Assembly: GCF_003056405.1 (NCBI RefSeq)
Contig: NZ_PYVZ01000025.1
Location: 1 to 32,319 of the forward strand
From: Devosia indica
GTDB taxonomy: Bacteria > Pseudomonadota > Alphaproteobacteria > Rhizobiales > Devosiaceae
DNA: 32,319 bases
Reading direction: 5' to 3'
The notes under the pieces were generated by a model. It was not told the DNA's origin and searched no databases. It saw only the letters and a program-made list of their open reading frames with translations. This document shows positions 22,636 to 30,875 of this stretch, one piece after another (the stretch's first letter is position 1; each line of letters begins with the position of its first letter). The position numbers and the translations under genes were made by a program.

Positions 22636-25005
22636 CTATTTGATCCGGGCTGAACGCAGGCGTAGCGAATTGCCAATCACACTCACCGAGGACAGGGCCA
22701 TGGCCGCCGCCGCAATAGCCGGAGACAAGGTCAGGCCAAAGACCGGATAGAGAACGCCTGCGGCGATTGGGACACCGGCCGCATTATAGACAAAGGCCAG
22801 GAACAGGTTCTGGCGGATGTTCTGCATGGTGGCGTGCGACAGGCGCTTTGCTCTGGCAATGCCGATCAAATCGCCATTGAGCAAGGTCACGCCAGCACTT
22901 TCCATAGCCACGTCGGTGCCGGTGCCCATGGCGATACCGACATCAGCCGCCGCAAGGGCCGGTGCGTCGTTGACGCCATCGCCAGCCATGGCGACCACCT
23001 TACCCTGGCTTCTCAGATGTTCAACCACTGCACTTTTGCGCTCGGGAAGGACGTCGGCTTCGACATTGTCGATTCCGAGCTTTTGACCAACGGCCTTGGC
23101 AGTTACTGCATTGTCGCCTGTCATCATGACCACACTTATGCCCTGGCTCCGCAGGTCGGCAAGCGCTTCTGCGGTCGTGGAACGGATCGGATCGGCTATG
23201 CCGAGGGCGCCAGCGACATTGCCGTCGACCGAGACAAGAACGACCGTCGCCCCCTCGGCGCGTACATCGTCGGCGCGGGATCGCCAATTGCCCAGTTCCA
23301 CGCCCTCGGCCTGGAGATACTTTGCGCTGCCGATCAGAACCCGGCGGCCTTCGACTATGCCCGTCAGGCCCTTGCCGACAGGAGAGTCAACATCGCTCGG
23401 CGCAGACAATTTGAGTTTGCGATCCTCTGCGGCGGCAACGATGGCCACGCCCAGAGGATGTTCGCTGGCGCGTTCGAGACTGGCTGCAAGCGTCAGGAGC
23501 TGGGTCTCGTCGAAACCATCCGCCGACATTATTCGGGTGAGGCTTGGACGGCCCTCCGTCAACGTTCCGGTCTTGTCGACCACGATCGTGTCGATCTTTT
23601 CCAGCCGCTCCAGGGCCTCGGCATTCTTGATCAGGAGGCCCAGCTGAGCGCCCTTGCCCACGCCCACCATGATGGACATCGGCGTGGCCAGACCCAGGGC
23701 ACATGGACAGGCAATGATGAGAACTGAAACGGCGGCGACCAAGGCGTGTGCCAGGCTAGGCTCGGGCCCCCACATCATCCAGGCCAGAAACGCTAAAGCA
23801 GCGATGACAATCACCAGAGGCACGAACCAGCCCGAAACCTGATCGGCAAGCCGCTGAATTGGTGCCCGCGACCGTTGCGCTGCTGCGACCAGTTGAACAA
23901 TGCGCGACAGCATGGTGTCGCGTCCGATTTCGGTGGCCTGCATGACCAGGCCGCCGGAGCGGTTGATCGTTCCGCCGATTAGCCTCGCGCCTTCGACCTT
24001 CGTGACTGGCATTGATTCTCCGGTGACCATGGATTCGTCCACGGCACTGCGCCCCTCCAGAACAGTGCCGTCGACCGGCACCTTCTCGCCTGGCCGAACG
24101 CGCAGATGGTCGCCAACCATCACTGCGTCCACCTCGACTTCCTCGTCAGCGCCATCCGAGCTGATGCGCCTCGCCGTCTTGGGGGCAAGACCAAGCAGGG
24201 CTTTCATCGCACCCGATGTCTGTTCGCGGGCCCGAAGCTCAACAACCTGCCCAAGCAAAGCCAGCGCGGTGATGACTGCGGCCGCCTCGAAGTACACTGG
24301 CACGGCGCCATCCATGCCGCGCATGGACGAGGGGAAGAGGTCCGGAACCAATGTCGCCAGCATGGAATAGAGCCAGGCCACCCCAATACCCATGGCGATC
24401 AGCGTGAACATGTTCAGGCTGCGATTAACCACCGACGCAGCACCGCGCTGGAAGAAGGGCCATCCGGCCCAGAGAACGACGGGCGTCGCCAGAACAAGCT
24501 GGATCCAGTTGAGCGCCTGACCAGAAAAGACCCCATGCAGATCGACAAGATGCGCGGTCATCTCCAGGACGAACACCGGTGCGGCGAGCGCCGTGCCGAC
24601 CCAGAAACGCAACGTCATATCGCGTAACTCAGAGCTGGGAGCATCGTCGGCCGTGGGCATTTCCGGTTCCAGCGCCATCCCGCATATGGGGCATGAGCCG
24701 GGCCCTGACTGCCGGATCTGCGGATGCATGGGGCAGGTCCAGACAGTGCCTTCGGGTGCCGGTGCTGCCTTTGCCGGCACCGCCGCTACATCTTGCTCTG
24801 GATTGGCCTTGAACTTGTCGTGACAGTTCTGTGAGCAGAAATAGAAGGTTCGCCCGTCGAAAGTGGCCTGAAACCTCGCCGTCGACGGGTCGACATCCAT
24901 GCCGCAAACGGGATCCTTGGTCATGGTTGGCGGCGACTTGTCTTCATGCTGATGCGACGCGTGACCATGCGCATGAGCATGGTGGTGGTCATGGGCGTTT
25001 GGCAT
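22636..25005 (-). CDS. Second Cu/Ag-type P1B ATPase with His-rich, YHS and metal-binding N-terminal domains
   Basis: The 789-residue pump starts with a His-rich stretch (HDHHHAHAHGHASHQH), then a YHS domain (KDPVCGMDVD... FCSQNCHDKF, about 30-75) and a heavy-metal-binding domain (WTCPMHPQI and CPICGMALEPE, about 88-118) in place of HMA domains. The core has the CPC motif (IIACPCALGLATP, near 433), DKTGTLTEG (near 476), SEHPLG and GDGVNDAPALAAADVGIA (near 675). This layout is typical of Cu+/Ag+ ATPases of the CopB/SilP/CopA2 type. GGAGGTG precedes the ATG, and a CueR-type promoter lies upstream. It may serve periplasmic cytochrome loading or extra export. Confidence 0.92.
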   Translation of the reverse strand: MPNAHDHHHAHAHGHASHQHEDKSPPTMTKDPVCGMDVDPSTARFQATFDGRTFYFCSQNCHDKFKANPEQDVAAVPAKAAPAPEGTVWTCPMHPQIRQSGPGSCPICGMALEPEMPTADDAPSSELRDMTLRFWVGTALAAPVFVLEMTAHLVDLHGVFSGQALNWIQLVLATPVVLWAGWPFFQRGAASVVNRSLNMFTLIAMGIGVAWLYSMLATLVPDLFPSSMRGMDGAVPVYFEAAAVITALALLGQVVELRAREQTSGAMKALLGLAPKTARRISSDGADEEVEVDAVMVGDHLRVRPGEKVPVDGTVLEGRSAVDESMVTGESMPVTKVEGARLIGGTINRSGGLVMQATEIGRDTMLSRIVQLVAAAQRSRAPIQRLADQVSGWFVPLVIVIAALAFLAWMMWGPEPSLAHALVAAVSVLIIACPCALGLATPMSIMVGVGKGAQLGLLIKNAEALERLEKIDTIVVDKTGTLTEGRPSLTRIMSADGFDETQLLTLAASLERASEHPLGVAIVAAAEDRKLKLSAPSDVDSPVGKGLTGIVEGRRVLIGSAKYLQAEGVELGNWRSRADDVRAEGATVVLVSVDGNVAGALGIADPIRSTTAEALADLRSQGISVVMMTGDNAVTAKAVGQKLGIDNVEADVLPERKSAVVEHLRSQGKVVAMAGDGVNDAPALAAADVGIAMGTGTDVAMESAGVTLLNGDLIGIARAKRLSHATMQNIRQNLFLAFVYNAAGVPIAAGVLYPVFGLTLSPAIAAAAMALSSVSVIGNSLRLRSARIK

Positions 25006-25028
25006 GGTGGCACCTCCAGGAGCCAGAA

Positions 25029-25059
25029 ATCTTGCACCTTCCTACCGTGGCAAGGTCAA
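25029..25059 (-). promoter_or_regulatory. CueR-type promoter of the second Cu-ATPase
   Basis: On the reverse strand TTGACC (25059-25054) and CAAGAT (25034-25029) are 19 bp apart and enclose the dyad ACCTT/AAGGT centred 14 nt in. This is the closest match in the window to the E. coli copA promoter layout. Confidence 0.82.
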
Positions 25060-25088
25060 CCCAGATTCATCATAGACCTCGGAGCGGA

Positions 25089-25976
25089 TCAGGGTTCGTC
25101 CATGTCCAACAAGTATGTCGCCATGTCCTGCAGGTGGCGATCGAGCAGATAGGCCGTGCTGCCATGCACCACTTCTGCCATCGAGCCTCCAAATGCATCG
25201 CCGTCAGGACCGATTCCGGTCCTTAAAGCGCGGACCAGCGCTTCAGAAGTGTACCCCTTCTCTCGGAGATCCGAACTGGTCAAGGCGGGTGACTGCCCGC
25301 CATCCTGCATGTTCGGGTCGCCGGAAAGCACCATGTCTGAAGGCAAGCCGCCGATAAGATTGCGCGGCGTATGACAGGCAGCACAGTGCGCGGGACCAAG
25401 AACCAGATAGCGGCCTCGATTCCAGGCCGCGGTGCGGTCAGGATGCGGCGCATAGATGTGCGGCTGTTCAAAGAACGACCTCCAGATTTTGAGGCCGCTT
25501 CTGATATTGAACGGGAAGCCGACATCATGTGGTTGATCCGATCGGCTGACAGGAGGCGTCGCCTGGATCGCAGACCACAAATCCGCCAGATCCTGATCAG
25601 TCAGGCTGGCATAGAACTCATACGGAAACGCTGGGTAATAGGGTTCGCCGGCCGGCGAAACGCCTTGCCGCACTGCGGCAACAAACTGCGCATAGGTCCA
25701 TGCTCCTATCCCGGTCTCCGGGTCAGGCGTAATGTTGGGCGGATAGAAAGTGCCAAATCGCGAGGTTAGTGGGCTTCCACCGGACAAGGCGGCGGCCTCG
25801 GGCGCAGTGTGGCAGGTAATACAACCGGAAAGACGGGCGAGATACGCACCGCGCTTGGGGTCGCCGGCAAGATTTGCAGCAGGCACGCTCGCTTCGAGCG
25901 GCCAGAGTTGCAGAGTGATCACCGCCGTAAAGGCGAGGGTTACGGCAAAGGCCAAGATAACAAGCAGTCTCTTCAC
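25089..25976 (-). CDS. Membrane-anchored diheme cytochrome c
   Basis: The protein has one N-terminal membrane segment (LLVILAFAVTLAFTAVITLQ) and two c-type heme sites: CITCH (about residues 52-56) and CAACH (about 198-202), each starting a class I cytochrome c domain. The arrangement resembles the cytochrome subunits of alcohol and aldehyde dehydrogenases, but no dehydrogenase is nearby. I prefer the GTG at 25976, 5 bases after the upstream stop; an ATG at 26000 would overlap the upstream gene. It forms an operon with the class II cytochrome and probably passes electrons in the periplasm, perhaps from cuprous oxidation (speculative). Confidence 0.85.
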   Translation of the reverse strand: MKRLLVILAFAVTLAFTAVITLQLWPLEASVPAANLAGDPKRGAYLARLSGCITCHTAPEAAALSGGSPLTSRFGTFYPPNITPDPETGIGAWTYAQFVAAVRQGVSPAGEPYYPAFPYEFYASLTDQDLADLWSAIQATPPVSRSDQPHDVGFPFNIRSGLKIWRSFFEQPHIYAPHPDRTAAWNRGRYLVLGPAHCAACHTPRNLIGGLPSDMVLSGDPNMQDGGQSPALTSSDLREKGYTSEALVRALRTGIGPDGDAFGGSMAEVVHGSTAYLLDRHLQDMATYLLDMDEP

Positions 25977-25980
25977 GGCC

Positions 25981-26598
25981 CTACCGCCTAAACGACGCAT
26001 GGCAAGACGCGCAGGTCTGAGCAATATCGGCATAAATGTCGCCTACGGACCGCCCCATGGCTTCGGCCGCTTCCGCTTGTACCGGAGCATCCTCATGATT
26101 GGCCGTTGCAGCTGGCCTGGATGACAGACCCATCAGCCAGGCAAAATCCATTCTCTCCCACTCAGTTGTGGGGCGAGGCGCGGGATTTTCCGCAATGGGC
26201 GTGACTGATCCCGTGGTGACGGGATCTCTGGCAGCGTCACGCAATTCGGCGCCGAGACTTTCAAGTTGCCCGGCTAACCGGCTGAAATCCTGCCATCGCT
26301 CCCAGATTTCCGGTCGGGCCACGCTGGGGGCGTCCAGGCTACCTTCGGGGAATAGGTCCGTCATGGACGCGCCCGCATGCCTGAGGATCATGGTTGCGGC
26401 CTGTTCTACAGCGGCACGGTCCGTCTGCATTGGACTTTCCGCCAACGGCGCCAATATCTGCATCTGCTGGCCGAGCATCATCATGCCCATCATGCGGTCA
26501 GCAACAATGCCAGTTGCGCCATTGTGACCGAGGGCAACGGCGGTGGTCAGAAGTGTCCCAAAGGCAATTGCCCCGGGATTGGGTAATTTGAATGTCAT
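25981..26598 (-). CDS. Class II (c'-type) cytochrome c
   Basis: The 205-residue protein has a signal-like hydrophobic N-terminus (AIAFGTLLTTAVALG), a helical body with an early RMMGMMMLGQQMQ helix and the heme motif CASCHASFRR at the very C-terminus (Cys196-His200). Heme at the C-terminal end with a following FR is the hallmark of four-helix-bundle cytochrome c'. It is longer than the usual 130-150 residues because of an insert rich in Pro and Thr around residues 125-145. It lies 5 bases upstream of the diheme cytochrome gene. Confidence 0.85.
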   Translation of the reverse strand: MTFKLPNPGAIAFGTLLTTAVALGHNGATGIVADRMMGMMMLGQQMQILAPLAESPMQTDRAAVEQAATMILRHAGASMTDLFPEGSLDAPSVARPEIWERWQDFSRLAGQLESLGAELRDAARDPVTTGSVTPIAENPAPRPTTEWERMDFAWLMGLSSRPAATANHEDAPVQAEAAEAMGRSVGDIYADIAQTCASCHASFRR

Positions 26599-26612
26599 GT
26601 CTCTTTCCGGAT

Positions 26613-26639
26613 GCTGAACGCTGGGGTGAGCGGTTCAGC
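26613..26639 (-). terminator. Hairpin between small secreted protein gene and cytochrome genes
   Basis: GCTGAAC (26613-26619) pairs with GTTCAGC (26633-26639), and CGCT/AGCG extends the stem after a bulge. It overlaps the stop codon of the upstream gene. It may cause partial termination before the cytochrome pair. Confidence 0.5.
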
Positions 26640-26958
26640 CTCGCGGTGGGCGTGGGATCTCAGTCACCAGGCCTAAGGATCGCTCGAGTTCGAGCGAGAA
26701 ATAGGACACGTAGACGACCTCAAGCTGTGTGGAGTCACACACATTCGAGGGCACAAGAATGGGCACGCCACAGTGCACCGAAGGGCTTGTACTATCGTGG
26801 TGCGAACCTGATGCCCCCGAGTCAGCGGCACGCTCGGCAACCACCGTCTGACTGTCGCCGTGGGTGTGCACATACTCTTCTGAGTGAGCGGAGACCGCGC
26901 CGAGGAGAAAGACCATTGCGATGGCCAAAATGTTGGCAATAGCGCGCAGCTTGGACAA
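26635..26958 (-). CDS. Small secreted His-containing protein, function unknown
   Basis: The frame is open from a TTG at 27009. The best N-terminus is a TTG at 26958 that begins a signal peptide (LRAIANILAIAMVFLLGAVS) cut before HSEEYVHTHGD; an ATG at 26916 would leave the peptide too short. GGTGGGA precedes the chosen start. The mature part has HTHGD, SGSHHD, HCGVPIL and a second cysteine in SNVCDS, about 80 residues in all. I do not recognise it. It lies just upstream of the two cytochrome genes, and its His pattern fits the metal-handling surroundings. Confidence 0.55.
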   Translation of the reverse strand: MSKLRAIANILAIAMVFLLGAVSAHSEEYVHTHGDSQTVVAERAADSGASGSHHDSTSPSVHCGVPILVPSNVCDSTQLEVVYVSYFSLELERSLGLVTEIPRPPRG

Positions 26959-27337
26959 CGGCGAATCCCACCAAGACGTTCGCCTGTTAGCTTGACCTGT
27001 ATGTGGCAATCCATCAAGGGCCCAGATCTATGGCTACTTATGACGACTTGCAGTCGTGCATCTGCCCGTCTGGATATGGAAACCTCCGCAATCCTTCGGT
27101 CCAGCGACTCAGACTGCGGGGCGTTCTGACGGCTATTTGCCGGCAGAACGTCAAAGCTGCCCAAGAGTGGTTCCCTTTCGGGCCAATAGGCAGGCTGATC
27201 GCGGCGCCTCCTTTGGATCGTGACGGTCGAATACCCGCGCTGAAATCTGCGTTTATTGGACATGGCACCGGATTACTGCCATAGCGGGCCACAGGCTCGT
27301 TTACGAAGGTTTTACCCTGCCATTGCAGGCTCGATAC
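26959..27337. other. Divergent intergenic region
   Basis: No gene is supported here, although long frames exist on both strands. ATGGCA (27262-27267) and TGCCAT (27277-27282) form a 6-bp inverted repeat that could be an operator. TTTACC at 27308 followed by CCTGC/GCAGG resembles the CueR pattern but runs straight into the start codon at 27338. Confidence 0.35.
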
Positions 27338-27664
27338 ATGGTTCAGCAACCCGCAAAATGGCTGGTGGTGCTCTTGTCGCTGGTTCTTGGCGGCCTTCTG
27401 GTTGCGCCAGTTACGGCGTCTGCAGCCCACAACCATGCCGTTGCCACGGTTGTTGAAGAAGCCACCAGTCATGGCCATGTGCACGGCGACCTCGCCGACG
27501 GCGCTCACGATGCGATTGAGCATGGGCACGATTTGCCGCATCCCCTTTTCGTAGTCGCGGACTTTCGACCCGCCTGGGTGAACGCCTGGGTGAGCCTGGC
27601 CGAAAGACCCTATCAGAATCGTGGGCCCACCGGTCCTGAGAGACCCCCGCGCGTCGTGATGTGA
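27338..27664 (+). CDS. Small secreted His-rich protein upstream of HupE-like gene
   Basis: The 108-residue protein starts at the ATG at 27338 (an in-frame TTG at 27323 is less likely) and has a signal peptide (WLVVLLSLVLGGLLVAPVTA, cut before SAAHNH). The mature region is His-rich: HNHAVATV, SHGHVHGDLADGAHDAIEHGHD, LPHPLF (the longer run has ten-odd histidines and acids). Such spacing suits binding of Ni, Co or Zn in the periplasm. It precedes the HupE-like gene by 48 bases and is probably its partner. No named family is recognised. Confidence 0.65.
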   Translation: MVQQPAKWLVVLLSLVLGGLLVAPVTASAAHNHAVATVVEEATSHGHVHGDLADGAHDAIEHGHDLPHPLFVVADFRPAWVNAWVSLAERPYQNRGPTGPERPPRVVM

Positions 27665-27712
27665 CCGCTGCCGGGCGCGCTCGGCTCCTGATCACGTTCA
27701 CGGACAAGCATC

Positions 27713-28435
27713 ATGTTCAATATTTTCTCGTGGACAGGCGGCGGAGGACGCCCCTGGACTGCACTTATCATGGCGCTATTGGCCTATGTGGCGGCAATCG
27801 GCGCTGCACAGGCTCATGGTGTCGACACCAGTGACGCTGGCTATATTGCCGAAATTTCCGGCATGCACCTCTTCCCCTATATCTATCTGGGGGCCAAGCA
27901 CATGATCACTGGTTATGACCACATTCTCTTCCTGCTTGGGGTCATCTTCTTCCTCTACCGGATGGAGCATATCGGCACCTATGTGTCGCTGTTCGCCATC
28001 GGCCATTCGACCACAATGCTGCTGGGTGTCTATTTCGACTGGGCCATCAGTTCCTATCTGATCGATGCGATCATTGGGCTGTCGGTGGTCTACAAGGCCC
28101 TCGACAATCTCGGGGCCTTTCAGCGCTGGCTCGGCTTTCAGCCCAATACCAAGGCGGCGACGCTCATCTTTGGCCTGTTCCATGGCCTGGGCCTCGCCAC
28201 GAAGGTGCTGGAATATGACATGTCGCCCGATGGCCTCCTGCCGAACCTGATTGCCTTCAATGTTGGCGTCGAGATCGGCCAATTGCTGGCTTTGGCCACC
28301 ATACTCATCCTGATGGGCTTCTGGCGCCGGACGCGCTCGTTCTGGAAGCTCGCCTACTCTGCCAATGTCGCCATGATGTGCGCCGGTTTCGTGCTGGTGG
28401 GATACCAGCTCGTCGGCCTCATGGTCGTGCCCTGA
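27713..28435 (+). CDS. HupE/UreJ-family membrane protein
   Basis: The 240-residue inner-membrane protein begins with a signal-like helix ending AQAHG, then has about six membrane segments. The family motif TGYDHILFLLGVIFF and the later His-containing helices FAIGHSTTM and FGLFHGLGLATKVLE, which carry the metal-pathway histidines, are present. HupE/UreJ proteins are nickel or cobalt permeases next to hydrogenase or urease genes; no such enzyme is encoded here, so homeostasis or efflux of a divalent metal is a better guess. It is followed 13 bases later by its anchor-like partner. Confidence 0.85.
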   Translation: MFNIFSWTGGGGRPWTALIMALLAYVAAIGAAQAHGVDTSDAGYIAEISGMHLFPYIYLGAKHMITGYDHILFLLGVIFFLYRMEHIGTYVSLFAIGHSTTMLLGVYFDWAISSYLIDAIIGLSVVYKALDNLGAFQRWLGFQPNTKAATLIFGLFHGLGLATKVLEYDMSPDGLLPNLIAFNVGVEIGQLLALATILILMGFWRRTRSFWKLAYSANVAMMCAGFVLVGYQLVGLMVVP

Positions 28436-28448
28436 AAGGCTCTTGCCA

Positions 28449-29222
28449 ATGTACAACACACCCTTTCCGACCAAGGCCGAACTGCCGACGACTGAACGTC
28501 TGATCCGCTCCACCGCAATCGCGGCCATCGGCGCCGTCGCCATTCTCGTCACTATTGTGCTGCCCTCCGAATACGGGATCGACGTCACTGGCGTTGGTCG
28601 CCTGACCGGATTGACGGCCATGGGCGAGATCAAGATACAATTGGCCGAAGAAGCGGCGGCAGCTGATGCTCTGAGCGCCCAGGTCGCCAGCGGCACCTTC
28701 GTGCCCACGCCATCGGCCGCGCCGGACACTTCGGCAGTCGCGCCGGACACTGCCGAGCTCGAGGCGCGCGTGGATGCAATCGAGCAGCTCATCGAGCAAT
28801 TGCAGACACCGCAGCCTGTGGCTTTGCCGCCGCTTGCTGAAACGCCCGTTGAACAGGTTGCGGCTGTCCCCATGCCGGCCGAGCCTGAGCCTCAACCTCC
28901 GGCATCACTCTGGCGCGACGAGATCAGTTTCACCCTGACTCCGGGCGAAGGCACCGAATACAAGCTCGTCATGCAAGCTGGTGCCGTCGCCACCTATGAG
29001 TTCCTGGTCGATGGCGGTGTCATCAACTACGACGCGCATGGCGAAGGCGAGGGGCAGTCCCTGTCCTATGAGCAGGGGCGCGGCGTGGCCGGAGACAGTG
29101 GTCAAATGGTGCCGCCTGTCTCCGGCACCCACGGGTGGTTCTTCCGCAATCGTGGCGCTGAAAACGTCACTGTCACGCTGCGGACCGGCGGCGATTATAG
29201 CGAACTGCGGAAGCTGATCTAA
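28449..29222 (+). CDS. Membrane-anchored periplasmic protein, partner of the HupE-like gene
   Basis: The 257-residue protein has a single membrane helix (IAAIGAVAILVTIVLP, about 25-42), a low-complexity Ala/Pro/Thr linker, a short coiled coil (AELEARVDAIEQLIEQLQTP) and a C-terminal beta-rich domain starting at ISFTLTPGEGTEYKLVM. The C-terminal part, with ATYEFLVDGGVINYDAHGEG and HGWFFRNRG, looks like a beta sandwich. Proteins of this form are found beside HupE-like genes as transmembrane anchor proteins of unknown role. I start at the ATG at 28449, with AAGG upstream, over the TTG at 28443. Confidence 0.75.
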   Translation: MYNTPFPTKAELPTTERLIRSTAIAAIGAVAILVTIVLPSEYGIDVTGVGRLTGLTAMGEIKIQLAEEAAAADALSAQVASGTFVPTPSAAPDTSAVAPDTAELEARVDAIEQLIEQLQTPQPVALPPLAETPVEQVAAVPMPAEPEPQPPASLWRDEISFTLTPGEGTEYKLVMQAGAVATYEFLVDGGVINYDAHGEGEGQSLSYEQGRGVAGDSGQMVPPVSGTHGWFFRNRGAENVTVTLRTGGDYSELRKLI

Positions 29223-29247
29223 CCGCGACAGGAAACCAAAGCTCACA

Positions 29248-29276
29248 TTGACCTATCCCCCCTAGGGGGATAGGTG
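29248..29276 (+). promoter_or_regulatory. CsoR/RcnR-family operator and promoter
   Basis: Perfect 11-bp arms ACCTATCCCCC (29251-29261) and GGGGGATAGGT (29265-29275) are separated by 3 nt. C/G tracts inside AT-containing ends are the known form for this family (RcnR, DmeR, InrS). A TTGACC at 29248-29253 overlaps the left arm, so repressor binding would cover the promoter. The start codon follows 9 bases later, implying a very short leader. Confidence 0.85.
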
Positions 29277-29283
29277 TTGGTGC

Positions 29284-29559
29284 ATGAATGAACACATCCA
29301 TGCCTCGCATCCCGACATCATCAAACGCCTGAAGCGCGCCGATGGCCATCTCAGATCAGTTATCGAAATGATCGAAAGCGGGCGCCCTTGTGTGGATGTT
29401 GCCCAGCAACTCCATGCCGTCGAAAAGGCTATTCAGCAGGCCAAGAAGACCCTGATCCACGATCATCTTGATCACTGCCTGACAGACGCCGTCGCCGAAG
29501 ATGGCACGGTAGACGCCTCCGCCATTGACGGTTTCCGCGAAATTACCCGCTACCTCTGA
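29284..29559 (+). CDS. CsoR/RcnR-family metal-sensing repressor, InrS/DmeR-like (Ni/Co)
   Basis: The 91-residue all-helical repressor belongs to the DUF156 family (RLKRADGHLRSVIEMIESGR). Possible metal ligands are His4, Cys36, His61 and Cys65. With a constant offset of 17 these correspond to His21, Cys53, His78 and Cys82 of the nickel sensor InrS, as I recall them. Cys36-His61-Cys65 alone is also the CsoR copper set, so copper sensing is possible. The HDHLDHCL segment and downstream Ni/Co-type exporters favour nickel or cobalt. It is preceded by its own palindromic operator and is the first gene of the operon. Confidence 0.9.
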   Translation: MNEHIHASHPDIIKRLKRADGHLRSVIEMIESGRPCVDVAQQLHAVEKAIQQAKKTLIHDHLDHCLTDAVAEDGTVDASAIDGFREITRYL

Positions 29560-29570
29560 AAGCCGATCCC

Positions 29571-30875
29571 ATGCTGGCCGTCCTTGCCAATCGCACCTAT
29601 CGACACCTGTTCATGGCACAGGTCATCGCGCTTGTTGGCACAGGCCTGGCCACTGTGGCCCTCGGGCTTCTGGCCTATCAACTGGCCGGTGCCGATGCGG
29701 GGGCGGTGCTGGGAACCGCTCTGGCCATCAAGATGATCGCCTATGTCGGGGTGGCGCCCATTGCCTCGGCCTTTGCCGAGCGCCTGCCGCGCCGCACCAT
29801 GCTGGTGAGCCTCGATCTGGTGCGGGCCGCCGTCGCGGTTCTTTTGCCCTTCGTGAGCGAAATCTGGCAGGTCTATGTGCTGATCTTCGTGCTGCAATCG
29901 GCCTCTGCGGCCTTCACGCCGACCTTTCAGGCCACCATTCCCGATGTCTTGCCGGACGAGAAGGATTATACGCGGGCGCTCTCCCTCTCGCGCCTTGCCT
30001 ATGATCTAGAAAGCGTCGCAAGTCCGCTGCTGGCGGCCGCCCTCTTGACAGTCATCTCCTTCAACAGCCTGTTTGCCGGCACGGTCATCGGCTTTGTCGC
30101 TTCGGCCCTGCTCGTCGTTTCGGTCATCCTACCCGGCCCGAAACCTGCTGTGCCCCGCGGAATCTATGATCGGACCACGCGCGGCATGCGCATCTATCTC
30201 AAGACGCCACGGCTGCGCGGGCTGCTGGCCCTGACCTTTGCCGTCTCGGCGGCGGGCGCCATGGTTATCGTCAATACGGTTGTGCTGGTGCAGTCGGGCT
30301 TTGGGCTCGACCAGCAGGCCACGGCCATCGCCCTTGCGGCCTTTGGCGGCGGTTCCATGGTCGCAGCACTGGCTTTGCCAAAATTGCTGGATCGTTTTGC
30401 CGATCGTCCGGTGATGATCGTCGGGGCCAGCCTGCTTGCCACGACCATGCTGGTCGGCAGTTTCGTCGGCAGCTATGCCACGCTACTTGTGCTGTGGTTC
30501 GTGGTCGGCGTCGGCTATTCGGCCACACAGACACCGACCGGCCGCCTCATCCGGAGGTCATCGCACCCCGAAGATCGCCCTGCACTGTTCGCCGCTCAGT
30601 TTGCCTTGTCCCATGCGACATGGCTCCTGAGCTATCCGCTCGCCGGCTGGTTAGGTGCCACCGTCGGCATGCCCATAACCTTTGTGGTGATGGCAGCAAT
30701 CGCCTTCGCGGGGGTCGTGGCCGCCACCCGCCTCTGGCCAAAGGGCGATCCTGAAGAAATCGCGCACAGCCACGACGACCTCCCCGCCGACCATCCCCAT
30801 CTGGCCGGGCATGGCCACAGCCACGTCCATGCCTATGTCATCGACGCCGAACACACGGCTTGGCCGGGCCGGTGA
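29571..30875 (+). CDS. MFS exporter with His-rich C-terminus, NrsD/NreB-like
   Basis: The 434-residue inner-membrane protein has about 12 membrane segments, an MFS loop after the second (ERLPRRTMLVSLDLVRA) and a central cytoplasmic loop (YDRTTRGMRIYLKTPRLRGL). The C-terminus is His-rich (AHSHDDLPADHPHLAGHGHSHVH), as in the nickel exporters NrsD and NreB. With an InrS-like sensor upstream, nickel or cobalt efflux is the best assignment. It starts 11 bases after the sensor and its stop overlaps the next start (GTGA). Confidence 0.85.
   Translation: MLAVLANRTYRHLFMAQVIALVGTGLATVALGLLAYQLAGADAGAVLGTALAIKMIAYVGVAPIASAFAERLPRRTMLVSLDLVRAAVAVLLPFVSEIWQVYVLIFVLQSASAAFTPTFQATIPDVLPDEKDYTRALSLSRLAYDLESVASPLLAAALLTVISFNSLFAGTVIGFVASALLVVSVILPGPKPAVPRGIYDRTTRGMRIYLKTPRLRGLLALTFAVSAAGAMVIVNTVVLVQSGFGLDQQATAIALAAFGGGSMVAALALPKLLDRFADRPVMIVGASLLATTMLVGSFVGSYATLLVLWFVVGVGYSATQTPTGRLIRRSSHPEDRPALFAAQFALSHATWLLSYPLAGWLGATVGMPITFVVMAAIAFAGVVAATRLWPKGDPEEIAHSHDDLPADHPHLAGHGHSHVHAYVIDAEHTAWPGR

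Noticed and set aside
26673..27263. Reverse-strand frame of 196 residues
   Set aside because: It overlaps the small exported protein in another frame and its product is basic with no recognisable motif; it looks like a shadow frame.
27308..27338. TTTACC with CCTGC/GCAGG as an eighth CueR-type promoter
   Set aside because: The -35 is poor, the dyad centre is off by about 1.5 nt, and transcription would start beyond the ATG at 27338.
27038..27541. Reverse-strand frame of 167 residues
   Set aside because: It overlaps the His-rich exported gene antisense, has no family resemblance and no ribosome site.
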